Shown piece after piece: positions 1-5,983 of a stretch of DNA of 6,909 nucleotides. Position 1 is the first letter of the stretch; each line of letters starts with the position of its first letter. The stretch covers positions 1 through 6,909 of the forward strand of contig JAFVRL010000300.1 of the NCBI GenBank assembly GCA_017504325.1, read 5' to 3'. Position numbers and translations under genes: made by a program. Source of the stretch: Lentisphaeria bacterium (lineage in GTDB: Bacteria > Verrucomicrobiota > Lentisphaeria > Victivallales > UBA1829). The notes under the pieces were generated by a model, which worked only from the letters and a program-made list of their open reading frames with translations, was not told the origin of the DNA and did not search any database.

Positions 1-328
1 CCGGAGAACAGACAAGGAAGGTAATGGTATCTTCATCCCAGGAAAAAGGCAGTGCCGGAACCGCATTGAAATACTCCATGGGAGCATCGGGATAAAGTTC
101 CGGTATGGAAAGCTCCTCCTCTTCCACAAAATCTGTGCCATAGGCCTGTGAATAGAGTTTTACAAGCTCTGTTTCATTGAGGATACCATTGCGGATAAGA
201 TCCCTGTCCCACTCTTCACTGTGGAATGCAGGGCGTTTTTTTCCTGTTCTTTCCTCATAAGGGGCAAGAAGCTGCTGCAGTTTGGCAGAGCCGGCTCCGA
301 AATCGATTTTTTCTTTTAAATCACTCAC
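1..328 (-). CDS. gspE: GspE/PilB-type secretion ATPase, N-terminal part (runs off the window)
   Basis: Only the first 109 codons are present. The start is GTG (328-326) overlapping the secretin TGA as GTGA, with an AAGGA Shine-Dalgarno 9 bases upstream inside the secretin gene. The visible protein matches the N-terminal domain of type II secretion / type IV pilus assembly ATPases (T2SSE_N, also called MshEN): a helix-turn-helix-like stretch DLIRNGILNETELVKLYSQ (about residues 44-62), then GTDFVEEEEL (64-73), then a Pro-led segment ending in FLVCSP, equivalent to the 'reads the family as: learn, fetch, place, value' strand where the family has a Pro-Leu followed by a hydrophobic strand and an Asp-Pro. 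Walker A, Asp box, Walker B and the tetracysteine zinc site would lie beyond the edge and cannot be seen. In the family the N-domain binds the cytoplasmic part of GspL, and the hexameric ATPase powers pseudopilus assembly. Its place last after L-M-C-D supports this. GspE and PilB cannot be separated from this fragment. Confidence 0.8.
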   Translation of the reverse strand, partial: MSDLKEKIDFGAGSAKLQQLLAPYEERTGKKRPAFHSEEWDRDLIRNGILNETELVKLYSQAYGTDFVEEEELSIPELYPDAPMEYFNAVPALPFSWDEDTITFLVCSP

Positions 329-2703
329 AGCCAGAAATCCTTATCAAAGAAGAGGGAAGGTTTTTTGGGGAAGGGCTGTTTTTCACTGTTTTCCCCGGCG
401 GCACCCAGATTATCACTGTAATCATCCAGAAGATCAATAGCGGAATTGTAGCGTTTGATCATATCTTTTACAGGACTCTTTTCGTTGATGATATGACCGG
501 TGATCATCACCAGAAGTTCCGTTCTTTCCATACTTGCATCCGTACTTCCTGTCAGACGGTTGAGAATGGGGATCTGATTGATGATGGGCAGTCCGTCCAG
601 AGAATCTTTTGTTTTTTCCTGGATCAATCCGCCAATGACCATGGTCTGACCGTTGGCAATGGTCATGGCGGTCTCCACAACGCGTTTGTTGAAGGTGGGA
701 GACTTGATATTGAGGTCGATGGTATCCACTTTTTCCGAAAGTTCCTGTTTGACTTCCAGAGAAATAAGTTCGGTACTGGTGATCTGGGGGGTGACCGTAA
801 GGATCACACCCACATCTTCATAGTCATAGTTCTGCAATATTTCAGTGGAAGAGGTACTGCTTGTCCCCTGTTTGATGTAGGGGACACGCTGACCTACCTG
901 GATCTTTGCTTCCGTATTGCTGGATACCAGCACCTGGGGACTGGAGACCACTTTCACGGCAGTGTTGCCGGCAAGAGCTTTGATGTAACCGAATTTCTGG
1001 GAGGGGTTTTTGGGATTGGAGATGAGGAAACTGAACCCTTTGTCTCCGGCTCCGCCCACCGTATTCACATCCGGATTCAATCCGCTGTAATTTGTTCCGA
1101 AAAGGGAATCCGCGCCACCGTTTCCGGTGGTCATGGACCATTCAATACCGAATTTATTTGCATCACTCAAAGTCACCTCCACCACAAGAACCTGTAAAAG
1201 CACCTGGGCAGGTACTACATCAAGTCTGTCAAGAAGGGATTTGATGGATGCATAGGTGCGGGGAGTCGTTCTTACGATCATGCGGTTGAGAACTCCATCG
1301 GCAAAAATACGGATGGAGGTGTTGAAGAGGGAGGAGTGCTGGTCTGTCTGGACGCTCTGGGTATTGACCACGGATCCTCTTGCGCCGGTAGCCGTGGTAT
1401 TGGCAGTCATCCGGGAGGCATTGTAACGGTTGTTTGTATTCAAACGGGGCGCACTGAGATTTGTTGTGCGCTGTCTGCCGGAATTGGTATCAATGGTCAG
1501 TGTGGATCCGGAGGAGTCATAGATGACGGCAAGTGCCTGGGCAAGCTGTTCCACTTTTCCGTGTCTTACCTTATAAACAAAAACCATTTCCTGATCCAGA
1601 GAATCGGAGGAATCCAGAAGTTCCACCCATTTTCTGATCTCTGTCATGGCTTCTTCCGTGGCGGCAGTTACTGCAAGCACCTGAATACGGTCGATACCGG
1701 AGATCTGGATGGCACCGGGGGCTTCCGTACGGTCGAGTGTCTGATAGACCGTGAAACCCAGCGTGGGCAATATCACCCGCAATTCATCAGCGATCTTGCT
1801 GGGGAGGATGTTGCGGCAGGGAAGAAGGGCGCGCACCCAGGAACTTTTACTGCGGCTGTCCACCAGTTCCAGTATCTGACGGATCTTGGGGATGTTTTCG
1901 GCAATATCACATACCATGATCGCGTTGGGGCGTGTCATTTCCACACAGATGGCATCCCGGCGCAGAAAAGGTTTCAACTGCTGCATTGCTTCTCTGCCTG
2001 TTGCAAACTGCAGCTGCCGGTAATAGATCTCTCCCCCTGCGGGACTTGCCAGAGTACTGTCCGGCTGTTGATTGACTTTGCTCTGCAGCATCACCCGGAG
2101 GAGAGAACCCTGCGCTTTGGCTGTGGCATTGGAAAGAAGAAGCAGACTTTCAAAAGTTGCCCACAACTCTTTTCTTGTCATTTTGGAATTCAGATTGAGC
2201 GTTACCACTCCCCGCAGATCACTGTCAGCCACAAAGTTGAATCCGAGAACATCCGCAAAAGCGGGGATCACATCCAGAAGAGGTGCGCTGTTGAAGACCA
2301 GGGAAACATCCAGAACTTCATCGGCATTGAGCAGAATGAAATCATCATAAAAACGGGGACCGGAAAGGGAAGGGGTGCGCCAGGCACTTTTTTTATTTTC
2401 CGCAAGTGCCTTTCTGGTATCTCTGGCGGTCATCGCCTCAAGCTGTTTCAATTTTTTTTCATTGAAAGGACGGGAAGAGGAGATGACTTTCTCTTCTTCC
2501 ATAGTCTCTTTGGGAGAGGATACATATTTGACCTGTTCCTTTTCCAGAAAACGGAACCGTTTTTTCCCTGTTTCTTTATTCTCCTCTTTTCCGTCTTTTT
2601 TATCTTCAAGATTCTGGCAGGAAGTTAACAGAAATGCCGGAATCACAAAGGAACCTGCAAGCAGGGTAAGAAAGAGTTTTCTGCTGAAAAAGTGTTTTTT
2701 CAT
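325..2703 (-). CDS. gspD: GspD-type secretin, predicted outer-membrane lipoprotein (liposecretin)
   Basis: This is the outer-membrane channel of the secretion system, expected to form a multimeric gated ring. The reading frame is open to an ATG at 2766, but the start chosen is ATG 2703 (792 residues), because an AAAGG Shine-Dalgarno sits 8 bases before it and a normal signal peptide then begins at once: KK near the N terminus, a hydrophobic core, and lipobox LTSC with Cys29 followed by Gln. Domains in order: charged linker 30-130; N0/STN-like domain about 133-206; N1 about 226-283; a divergent N2 about 289-366; N3 about 373-496 split by a Ser/Thr/Asn/Arg-rich insert at 396-460; secretin core about 499-740. 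Core signatures are VPYI (607-610), YEDVGVILTVTPQI (628-641), NGQTMVIGGL (684-693), GLPIINQIPILNRLTG (704-719) and TELLVMITGHII (728-739). About 53 residues follow the core and end in FFDKDFWL. The length is in the range of GspD, longer than many PilQ, and there are no AMIN domains. The family call is secure; GspD versus PilQ rests on these features and is less so. Confidence 0.93.
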   Translation of the reverse strand: MKKHFFSRKLFLTLLAGSFVIPAFLLTSCQNLEDKKDGKEENKETGKKRFRFLEKEQVKYVSSPKETMEEEKVISSSRPFNEKKLKQLEAMTARDTRKALAENKKSAWRTPSLSGPRFYDDFILLNADEVLDVSLVFNSAPLLDVIPAFADVLGFNFVADSDLRGVVTLNLNSKMTRKELWATFESLLLLSNATAKAQGSLLRVMLQSKVNQQPDSTLASPAGGEIYYRQLQFATGREAMQQLKPFLRRDAICVEMTRPNAIMVCDIAENIPKIRQILELVDSRSKSSWVRALLPCRNILPSKIADELRVILPTLGFTVYQTLDRTEAPGAIQISGIDRIQVLAVTAATEEAMTEIRKWVELLDSSDSLDQEMVFVYKVRHGKVEQLAQALAVIYDSSGSTLTIDTNSGRQRTTNLSAPRLNTNNRYNASRMTANTTATGARGSVVNTQSVQTDQHSSLFNTSIRIFADGVLNRMIVRTTPRTYASIKSLLDRLDVVPAQVLLQVLVVEVTLSDANKFGIEWSMTTGNGGADSLFGTNYSGLNPDVNTVGGAGDKGFSFLISNPKNPSQKFGYIKALAGNTAVKVVSSPQVLVSSNTEAKIQVGQRVPYIKQGTSSTSSTEILQNYDYEDVGVILTVTPQITSTELISLEVKQELSEKVDTIDLNIKSPTFNKRVVETAMTIANGQTMVIGGLIQEKTKDSLDGLPIINQIPILNRLTGSTDASMERTELLVMITGHIINEKSPVKDMIKRYNSAIDLLDDYSDNLGAAGENSEKQPFPKKPSLFFDKDFWL

Positions 2704-2711
2704 TTTCATGA

Positions 2712-2716
2712 CCTTT
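2712..2716 (-). promoter_or_regulatory. Shine-Dalgarno that decides the secretin start
   Basis: On the minus strand AAAGG lies 8 bases before ATG 2703 but only 2 bases before ATG 2709, too close for that codon. The ATG at 2766 overlaps the previous gene's stop as ATGA yet has only a weak purine stretch (GCAGAAG) before it. The site therefore favours 2703 and leaves a 59-base AT-rich gap (2704-2762) between the GspC-like gene and the secretin. Confidence 0.55.
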
Positions 2717-2762
2717 TTTCCATGTGTTTTTGTATTTGATAATAATTTATTTGCCCATTCCA

Positions 2763-3743
2763 TCATCTTCTGCGTCTTGCCGCAGGGGTTCCCCTCTGGT
2801 TCTGACCGGCGTTATTGTTCCGGTTCATCATCTGCCGCATCATGAAATTCTGTTGCATACCCTGCTGACGCAGAATATTCTGCATCTGCTGCATACCCTG
2901 CTGAAGGATCTGCTGGGAGGTCCGGGGTCTGTTTACAGTTCTTCTTGAAGAGGAGAGGCCTTTGGATGATTCCTGCAATTCCAGTTCCATCTTATCGCTG
3001 CCTCTCATCAAAGTGGCGGTGTTCCGGGTGACTTCCACAAGAGTATAACCGTTGGACAGGGTTTCTCCGATACGCACATACTGTCTCTGCACCTGTGCCG
3101 ATGTACTCCGGGACTGGTTCATGCCGGTAAACATGCCCGGCATCACACCGGGAGGCAGGGGGGTGTTATTTCCCGCCATTGCCCCGGATGTAAATCTTCT
3201 GCGGAAAGATCCCCCGGCAGACTGACGGTTATTTCCTGTGTTTGCAGCTGTCGAACTTCTGTTTCTGTCCACATTTCTCTGCTGCATATTGATTGCATTG
3301 CCGCCTCCCATCTGCATCATGGGATTGCCTGCCTGTCCCATCATACCGTAAGCATTGCGCCGCCACATGCCGAAGGCATTGGTCCGGTTGTCCTGCTGGA
3401 TATTGTGTTTGATGATCGCTCCGGAAACTTTGCCGATGGTAAAGGTGCCCACAAGGGTCAGAGTGAGACGCCGGTTGTTCCTGGTGTGGGCGTTGGGACT
3501 TCTGCCTGTATAAAAAAGATTGTTTTCCGTGATCTTTTTTATCATCTCTTCCTGCGACGGCAAGGAGCCTGCCTGCACTGCGGAAGCTGAAATATTCTTC
3601 TGACTTTTACCGGAACGATCCTTCTTTTTCACCAGAAGGGCAGTATCTGCTTTCCGGGAGAAAATCCTGCGCAGATTGTCCACGGTTCCCAGAAGTACAG
3701 CACCGGCAAGAAGTACATTGAGGATCATAAGAAAGATTTTCAT
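2763..3743 (-). CDS. GspC/PilP-like periplasmic connector with large low-complexity insert
   Basis: This 326-residue protein has an N-terminal membrane anchor (about 2-20) with almost no cytoplasmic part, a linker (30-65), and a short conserved-looking segment around NNLF (74-77). A GspC homology-region-like beta domain comes in two halves: LTLVGTFTIGKVSGAIIKH (95-113) and YVRIGETLSNGYTLVEVTR (222-240) running on to MRGSDKMELELQ (246-257). These match the strand pattern 'L.G.....G.AII' and 'Y.vGd.l..G..v..i....v.l..ng....l' of GspC and PilP. The halves are separated by about 105 residues rich in Met, Asn, Gly, Gln and Arg. A Gln/Met/Asn/Arg-rich tail (261-326) ends in RRRR. In known systems this domain contacts the secretin N0 domain, and the secretin is the next gene. 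The start ATG overlaps the GspM-like stop (ATGA) and has a strong GGGAGGT 5 bases upstream. No PDZ domain is seen. The homology call comes from pattern and position and is moderate. Confidence 0.72.
   Translation of the reverse strand: MKIFLMILNVLLAGAVLLGTVDNLRRIFSRKADTALLVKKKDRSGKSQKNISASAVQAGSLPSQEEMIKKITENNLFYTGRSPNAHTRNNRRLTLTLVGTFTIGKVSGAIIKHNIQQDNRTNAFGMWRRNAYGMMGQAGNPMMQMGGGNAINMQQRNVDRNRSSTAANTGNNRQSAGGSFRRRFTSGAMAGNNTPLPPGVMPGMFTGMNQSRSTSAQVQRQYVRIGETLSNGYTLVEVTRNTATLMRGSDKMELELQESSKGLSSSRRTVNRPRTSQQILQQGMQQMQNILRQQGMQQNFMMRQMMNRNNNAGQNQRGTPAARRRR
2854..2904 (-). repeat. 15-bp direct repeat, 36-bp period, coding for QQGMQQ units
   Basis: The 15-mer TGCATACCCTGCTGA (plus strand) occurs exactly at 2854-2868 and again at 2890-2904. 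The offset is 36 bases, or 12 codons, and it encodes two QQGMQQ units (281-286 and 293-298) in the C-terminal tail of the GspC-like protein. This looks like a small in-frame tandem duplication, partly decayed between the exact cores. Confidence 0.7.
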
Positions 3744-4471
3744 TTTTTACCTCCCTCAACTGCTGCCGGTGAAACGGTTTTCTTTTCCTGTTTCTTTACC
3801 GGAGTTTTTTTAACAGCTTTTTCCATTTCTTTCAGGGAAAGTTTCCCATCGTAGCCGATTACTCTGACTGCTCCGTGGAAACGCATCCTTACGGTCGCCG
3901 GAGTGATCTGGAACGCGGATTGGGCTGCATTGTTTCTCTGACGCATAAAGCCGTTATCCGGACGCAGATCCAGTCTCCTCCAGTGAAGGGCAGGTCTGCT
4001 TTCCTCCAGTTTTGCAAAAAACTTGATCAGTACATCATAGGGAGCCGTTGCGGAAAGATTATCCACTTCCGCATAGTAAAGTTCATGGTTGATCCTTGTA
4101 ATGCGAACCGAACCCAGAGCGGAAAGAGTAAGTTCCAGTTCCTTTGCCGCATTCTGTATGGTATTACGCAATACGGTATCCACCAGTCCATCCCGTTCTT
4201 CGTTCCAGTATGTTATAAGTTTTTCCCGGTAAAGTTTTTTCTGGAGGTCGCTTTTTGCCGTTTTTTTCCGGTTTTCCTCCACCTGTGCCCGTAATTTGCG
4301 GACATCCTGTTTCAAATTTTTGATCTTTTCTTCAGAAGGGAACAATGCGGAAAAACCGCCGGAAAACTGCACAAGCATAAAGCCCCAGCATACGATAAGG
4401 ACCGTACTGCAGATAAGGATCAGTTTTCCCGAAGGTGTTTTGACGAAAGATTTGAATTTCTCCATACTCAT
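3740..4471 (-). CDS. GspM/PilO-like inner-membrane platform protein
   Basis: A 243-residue bitopic membrane protein. It has a short basic cytoplasmic N terminus, one membrane helix (about 16-36), a charged coiled coil (about 47-85), a small alpha/beta domain (about 95-208) with the alternating strand pattern of a ferredoxin-like fold (strands at IRITRINHELYYAEVDNLS-like 121-139 and ATVRMRFHGAVRVIGYD 192-208), and a Lys-rich tail (209-243). This is the layout of GspM and PilO, which pair with GspL/PilN through their coiled coils and ferredoxin-like domains. It overlaps the GspL-like gene by 4 bp (ATGA), and its own stop overlaps the GspC-like start in the same way. AAGGAGG stands 9 bases before the first ATG (4471), so that start is preferred over the ATG two codons later (4465). 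The sequence is too divergent to choose between GspM and PilO, and the assignment depends on architecture and neighbours. Confidence 0.75.
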   Translation of the reverse strand: MSMEKFKSFVKTPSGKLILICSTVLIVCWGFMLVQFSGGFSALFPSEEKIKNLKQDVRKLRAQVEENRKKTAKSDLQKKLYREKLITYWNEERDGLVDTVLRNTIQNAAKELELTLSALGSVRITRINHELYYAEVDNLSATAPYDVLIKFFAKLEESRPALHWRRLDLRPDNGFMRQRNNAAQSAFQITPATVRMRFHGAVRVIGYDGKLSLKEMEKAVKKTPVKKQEKKTVSPAAVEGGKK

Positions 4472-5751
4472 CTTCTGATCCCTCCTTCCCCGAACGCATT
4501 TTCATCATTAATGGTAAGTTTCACAATGATCATCGTCGCCGCCCCGCCGAAATTCCGCTGTTGGATATTGGCTAATTTCCAATAGGGGAATTTTGAGCGG
4601 AAGATCTCGGAAATACTGGAATTATCTTCACTGAACATGGTCAGATCCAATCCGGAATCGCTCCAGCGCATACTTGAGACCATAACATTGGAAGGAAGAA
4701 ATGCGGTCAGGTCGTTCAATTTCTTTACGATATCGTGTTCCCCGGCTTTCATCGTGGAAAATTTCTGTCTTTCCCTGCTGTCCTTTTCGATTTTGCGGAT
4801 CTTTGCCTTCAATTTTCTGTTTTCTTCCTGCAGAACCGCCTTTTCTCTGGAAAGAAACTTATAATTTTTTGCATTTTCGATCCATTGACCTGAACAGCTC
4901 CAGAGAATGTTCAACAGCAGGGCAGTAAGGAGAATCACCCCCAGTTTGATCTGGGATTTCAAACGGCTCGGCCGCAACTTTGCCGGAAGGATATCCATGC
5001 CTTCTTCACTTTCTGCATAACCGGGTGAAAGGACATATCTGGCGCAGAGAAGCAGAACAAGGGAATCCCTGACAGAAAAAGACGGGGGCAGTTTGAATTT
5101 GCCGCTAAAGATCTTTTCCCATGCTTCATTGCTTCCTGCCGGATCTTCCGTATTGCCGGAGACCACCTGCCAGGAATCCATGGCGAAATAATAATTCTTT
5201 TCCACTTCCGGCAGATAAAGGGGCGGATCATCTTCCTGTAAAGCGAGAAACGGATAAATATATGCATCCGCTTTTCTGCCGCATTGCAGAAGGATACCGG
5301 AAAGTGTTTCAAGGGAATCCGCGGGAAATACACACACATTCACACGGATCTCTCCATTATTGTCTTTTTCCTGATTTTCCGGCGAGGTTTTTCCACCGGA
5401 GGAGAGAATGGAAAATTCTGTCAGCAGATTTTCCTGTCCGGAGGCAAGCATTCTGCGGGGCAGTTCAAGTGCAAGTGCGCTGCGTATGTTTTTCACCGGG
5501 ATCTCTGCCATTTTTGTGCGGAAAAAGAAACTTTTTTTCAATGCACCGCAAAGAAACAGCGGCTCATCTCTGGATATGGCAAGAGTACGGAACAATTCTT
5601 TCCAGGTGTTGACCGGATCTGTCTCATCCGGAGCAAGGGAAACATGCCGCAGAAGTTCATGTTTTGTTTTGATACGGCGGAAAACCGCCCCCTGCAATTT
5701 GTCTTTGCTGAAGGCGATTACTGCAAATCCTTTGACCTTTGCAATATTCAT
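4468..5751 (-). CDS. GspL-like protein: PilM-like actin fold fused to PilN-like membrane domain
   Basis: A 427-residue protein with a cytoplasmic part (1-260) that follows the PilM/GspL actin-like pattern: a paired opening strand VKGFAVIAFSKDKLQGAVF (6-24), the helix RSALALELPRRML (90-102) where the family has its 'I..E' helix, a strand-helix unit VNVCVFPADSLETLSGILLQCGRKADAYIYPFLAL (137-171), and a later strand YYFAMDSWQVVS (187-198) where PilM has its DIG phosphate motif, missing here. MDILPAKLRP (252-261) resembles the PilN/GspL segment just before the membrane. One membrane helix spans about 269-287, a coiled coil about 296-332, and a periplasmic ferredoxin-like domain about 340-415. In the family it recruits the GspE ATPase and pairs with GspM. 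It is the first gene of the operon, 232 bp after the previous one. AGAGG stands close (4 bases) to ATG 5751. The missing DIG motif suggests nucleotide binding is lost, as in GspL. Confidence 0.8.
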   Translation of the reverse strand: MNIAKVKGFAVIAFSKDKLQGAVFRRIKTKHELLRHVSLAPDETDPVNTWKELFRTLAISRDEPLFLCGALKKSFFFRTKMAEIPVKNIRSALALELPRRMLASGQENLLTEFSILSSGGKTSPENQEKDNNGEIRVNVCVFPADSLETLSGILLQCGRKADAYIYPFLALQEDDPPLYLPEVEKNYYFAMDSWQVVSGNTEDPAGSNEAWEKIFSGKFKLPPSFSVRDSLVLLLCARYVLSPGYAESEEGMDILPAKLRPSRLKSQIKLGVILLTALLLNILWSCSGQWIENAKNYKFLSREKAVLQEENRKLKAKIRKIEKDSRERQKFSTMKAGEHDIVKKLNDLTAFLPSNVMVSSMRWSDSGLDLTMFSEDNSSISEIFRSKFPYWKLANIQQRNFGGAATMIIVKLTINDENAFGEGGIRR

Positions 5752-5776
5752 ATTTCCTCTTTCTTTATTTCTTCAT

Positions 5777-5952
5777 TCCGGAGGTGATTTCAAAAGTCCC
5801 CGAAAATCTTTAAACGCATCTGCTTTGATTTGCAAAAGGAGCATTTTCCGGCTGTTACCACTGTGGGCAGCAGCCTCAAATTACCTTTCACTTTTCTTTG
5901 CAGCAGCTTCTTTGATTTTTTTTTGAATGACTTTTGAAATCACCTCTCCGGA
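5777..5952. repeat. 176-bp inverted-repeat element (MITE-like or structured RNA leader)
   Basis: The two ends of the intergenic gap are complementary: arm 5777-5798 and arm 5929-5952 pair over 22 bp with no mismatch, interrupted only by a 2-base bulge in the right arm. The plus-strand left arm reads GGAGGTGATTTCAAAAGTC at 5780-5798. Inside, AAAATC and GATTTT (minus strand) can extend the stem past a small internal loop, and a separate hairpin sits near the centre. There is no transposase and no clear target-site duplication next to the ends. Two readings fit: a non-autonomous mobile repeat with about 22-bp terminal inverted repeats, or a folded 5' leader of the operon that begins 26 bases further on. 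No second copy lies in the window. Confidence 0.7.
5850..5875 (-). other. Hairpin at the centre of the inverted-repeat element
   Basis: On the minus strand GGCTGCTGCC pairs with GGTAACAGCC around the 6-base loop CACAGT, giving a 10-position stem with one mismatch and one G-U pair. No run of T follows on either strand, so it is not a typical intrinsic terminator. It may be the apical stem of the larger fold. Confidence 0.5.
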
Positions 5953-5983
5953 CAGACAATTCCGTTTTCTGACTCCATGTACC

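Noticed and set aside
226..1197. 323-codon open frame on the plus strand opposite the secretin gene
   Set aside because: It lies wholly antisense to the well-supported secretin and ATPase frames, shows no domain pattern, and its composition is that of a reverse-complement shadow.
1336..2628. 430-codon open frame on the plus strand
   Set aside because: Antisense to the secretin N-terminal domains; rich in His, Cys and Gly in the way expected of a shadow frame, with no recognisable motif.
5804..5835. Possible minus-strand promoter for the operon (TTGCAA, 17-base spacer, TAAAGA)
   Set aside because: Only 4 of 6 and 3 of 6 matches to the sigma-70 boxes, inside an AT-rich repeat core; too weak to list.
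5911..5925. Run of nine T on the plus strand as an intrinsic terminator
   Set aside because: No GC-rich hairpin lies directly before it, and no plus-strand gene ends here.
5408..5926. 172-codon plus-strand open frame crossing into the inverted-repeat element
   Set aside because: It runs antisense through the GspL-like gene and into the repeat, has no good ribosome binding site, and no family pattern.
5881..5943. 20-residue Lys-rich peptide frame (GTG start) on the minus strand inside the inverted-repeat element
   Set aside because: The GGAGAG before the GTG is too close to serve as a ribosome binding site, and much of the frame is made by the repeat arm and a run of nine A. Without conservation data it cannot be supported as a gene.
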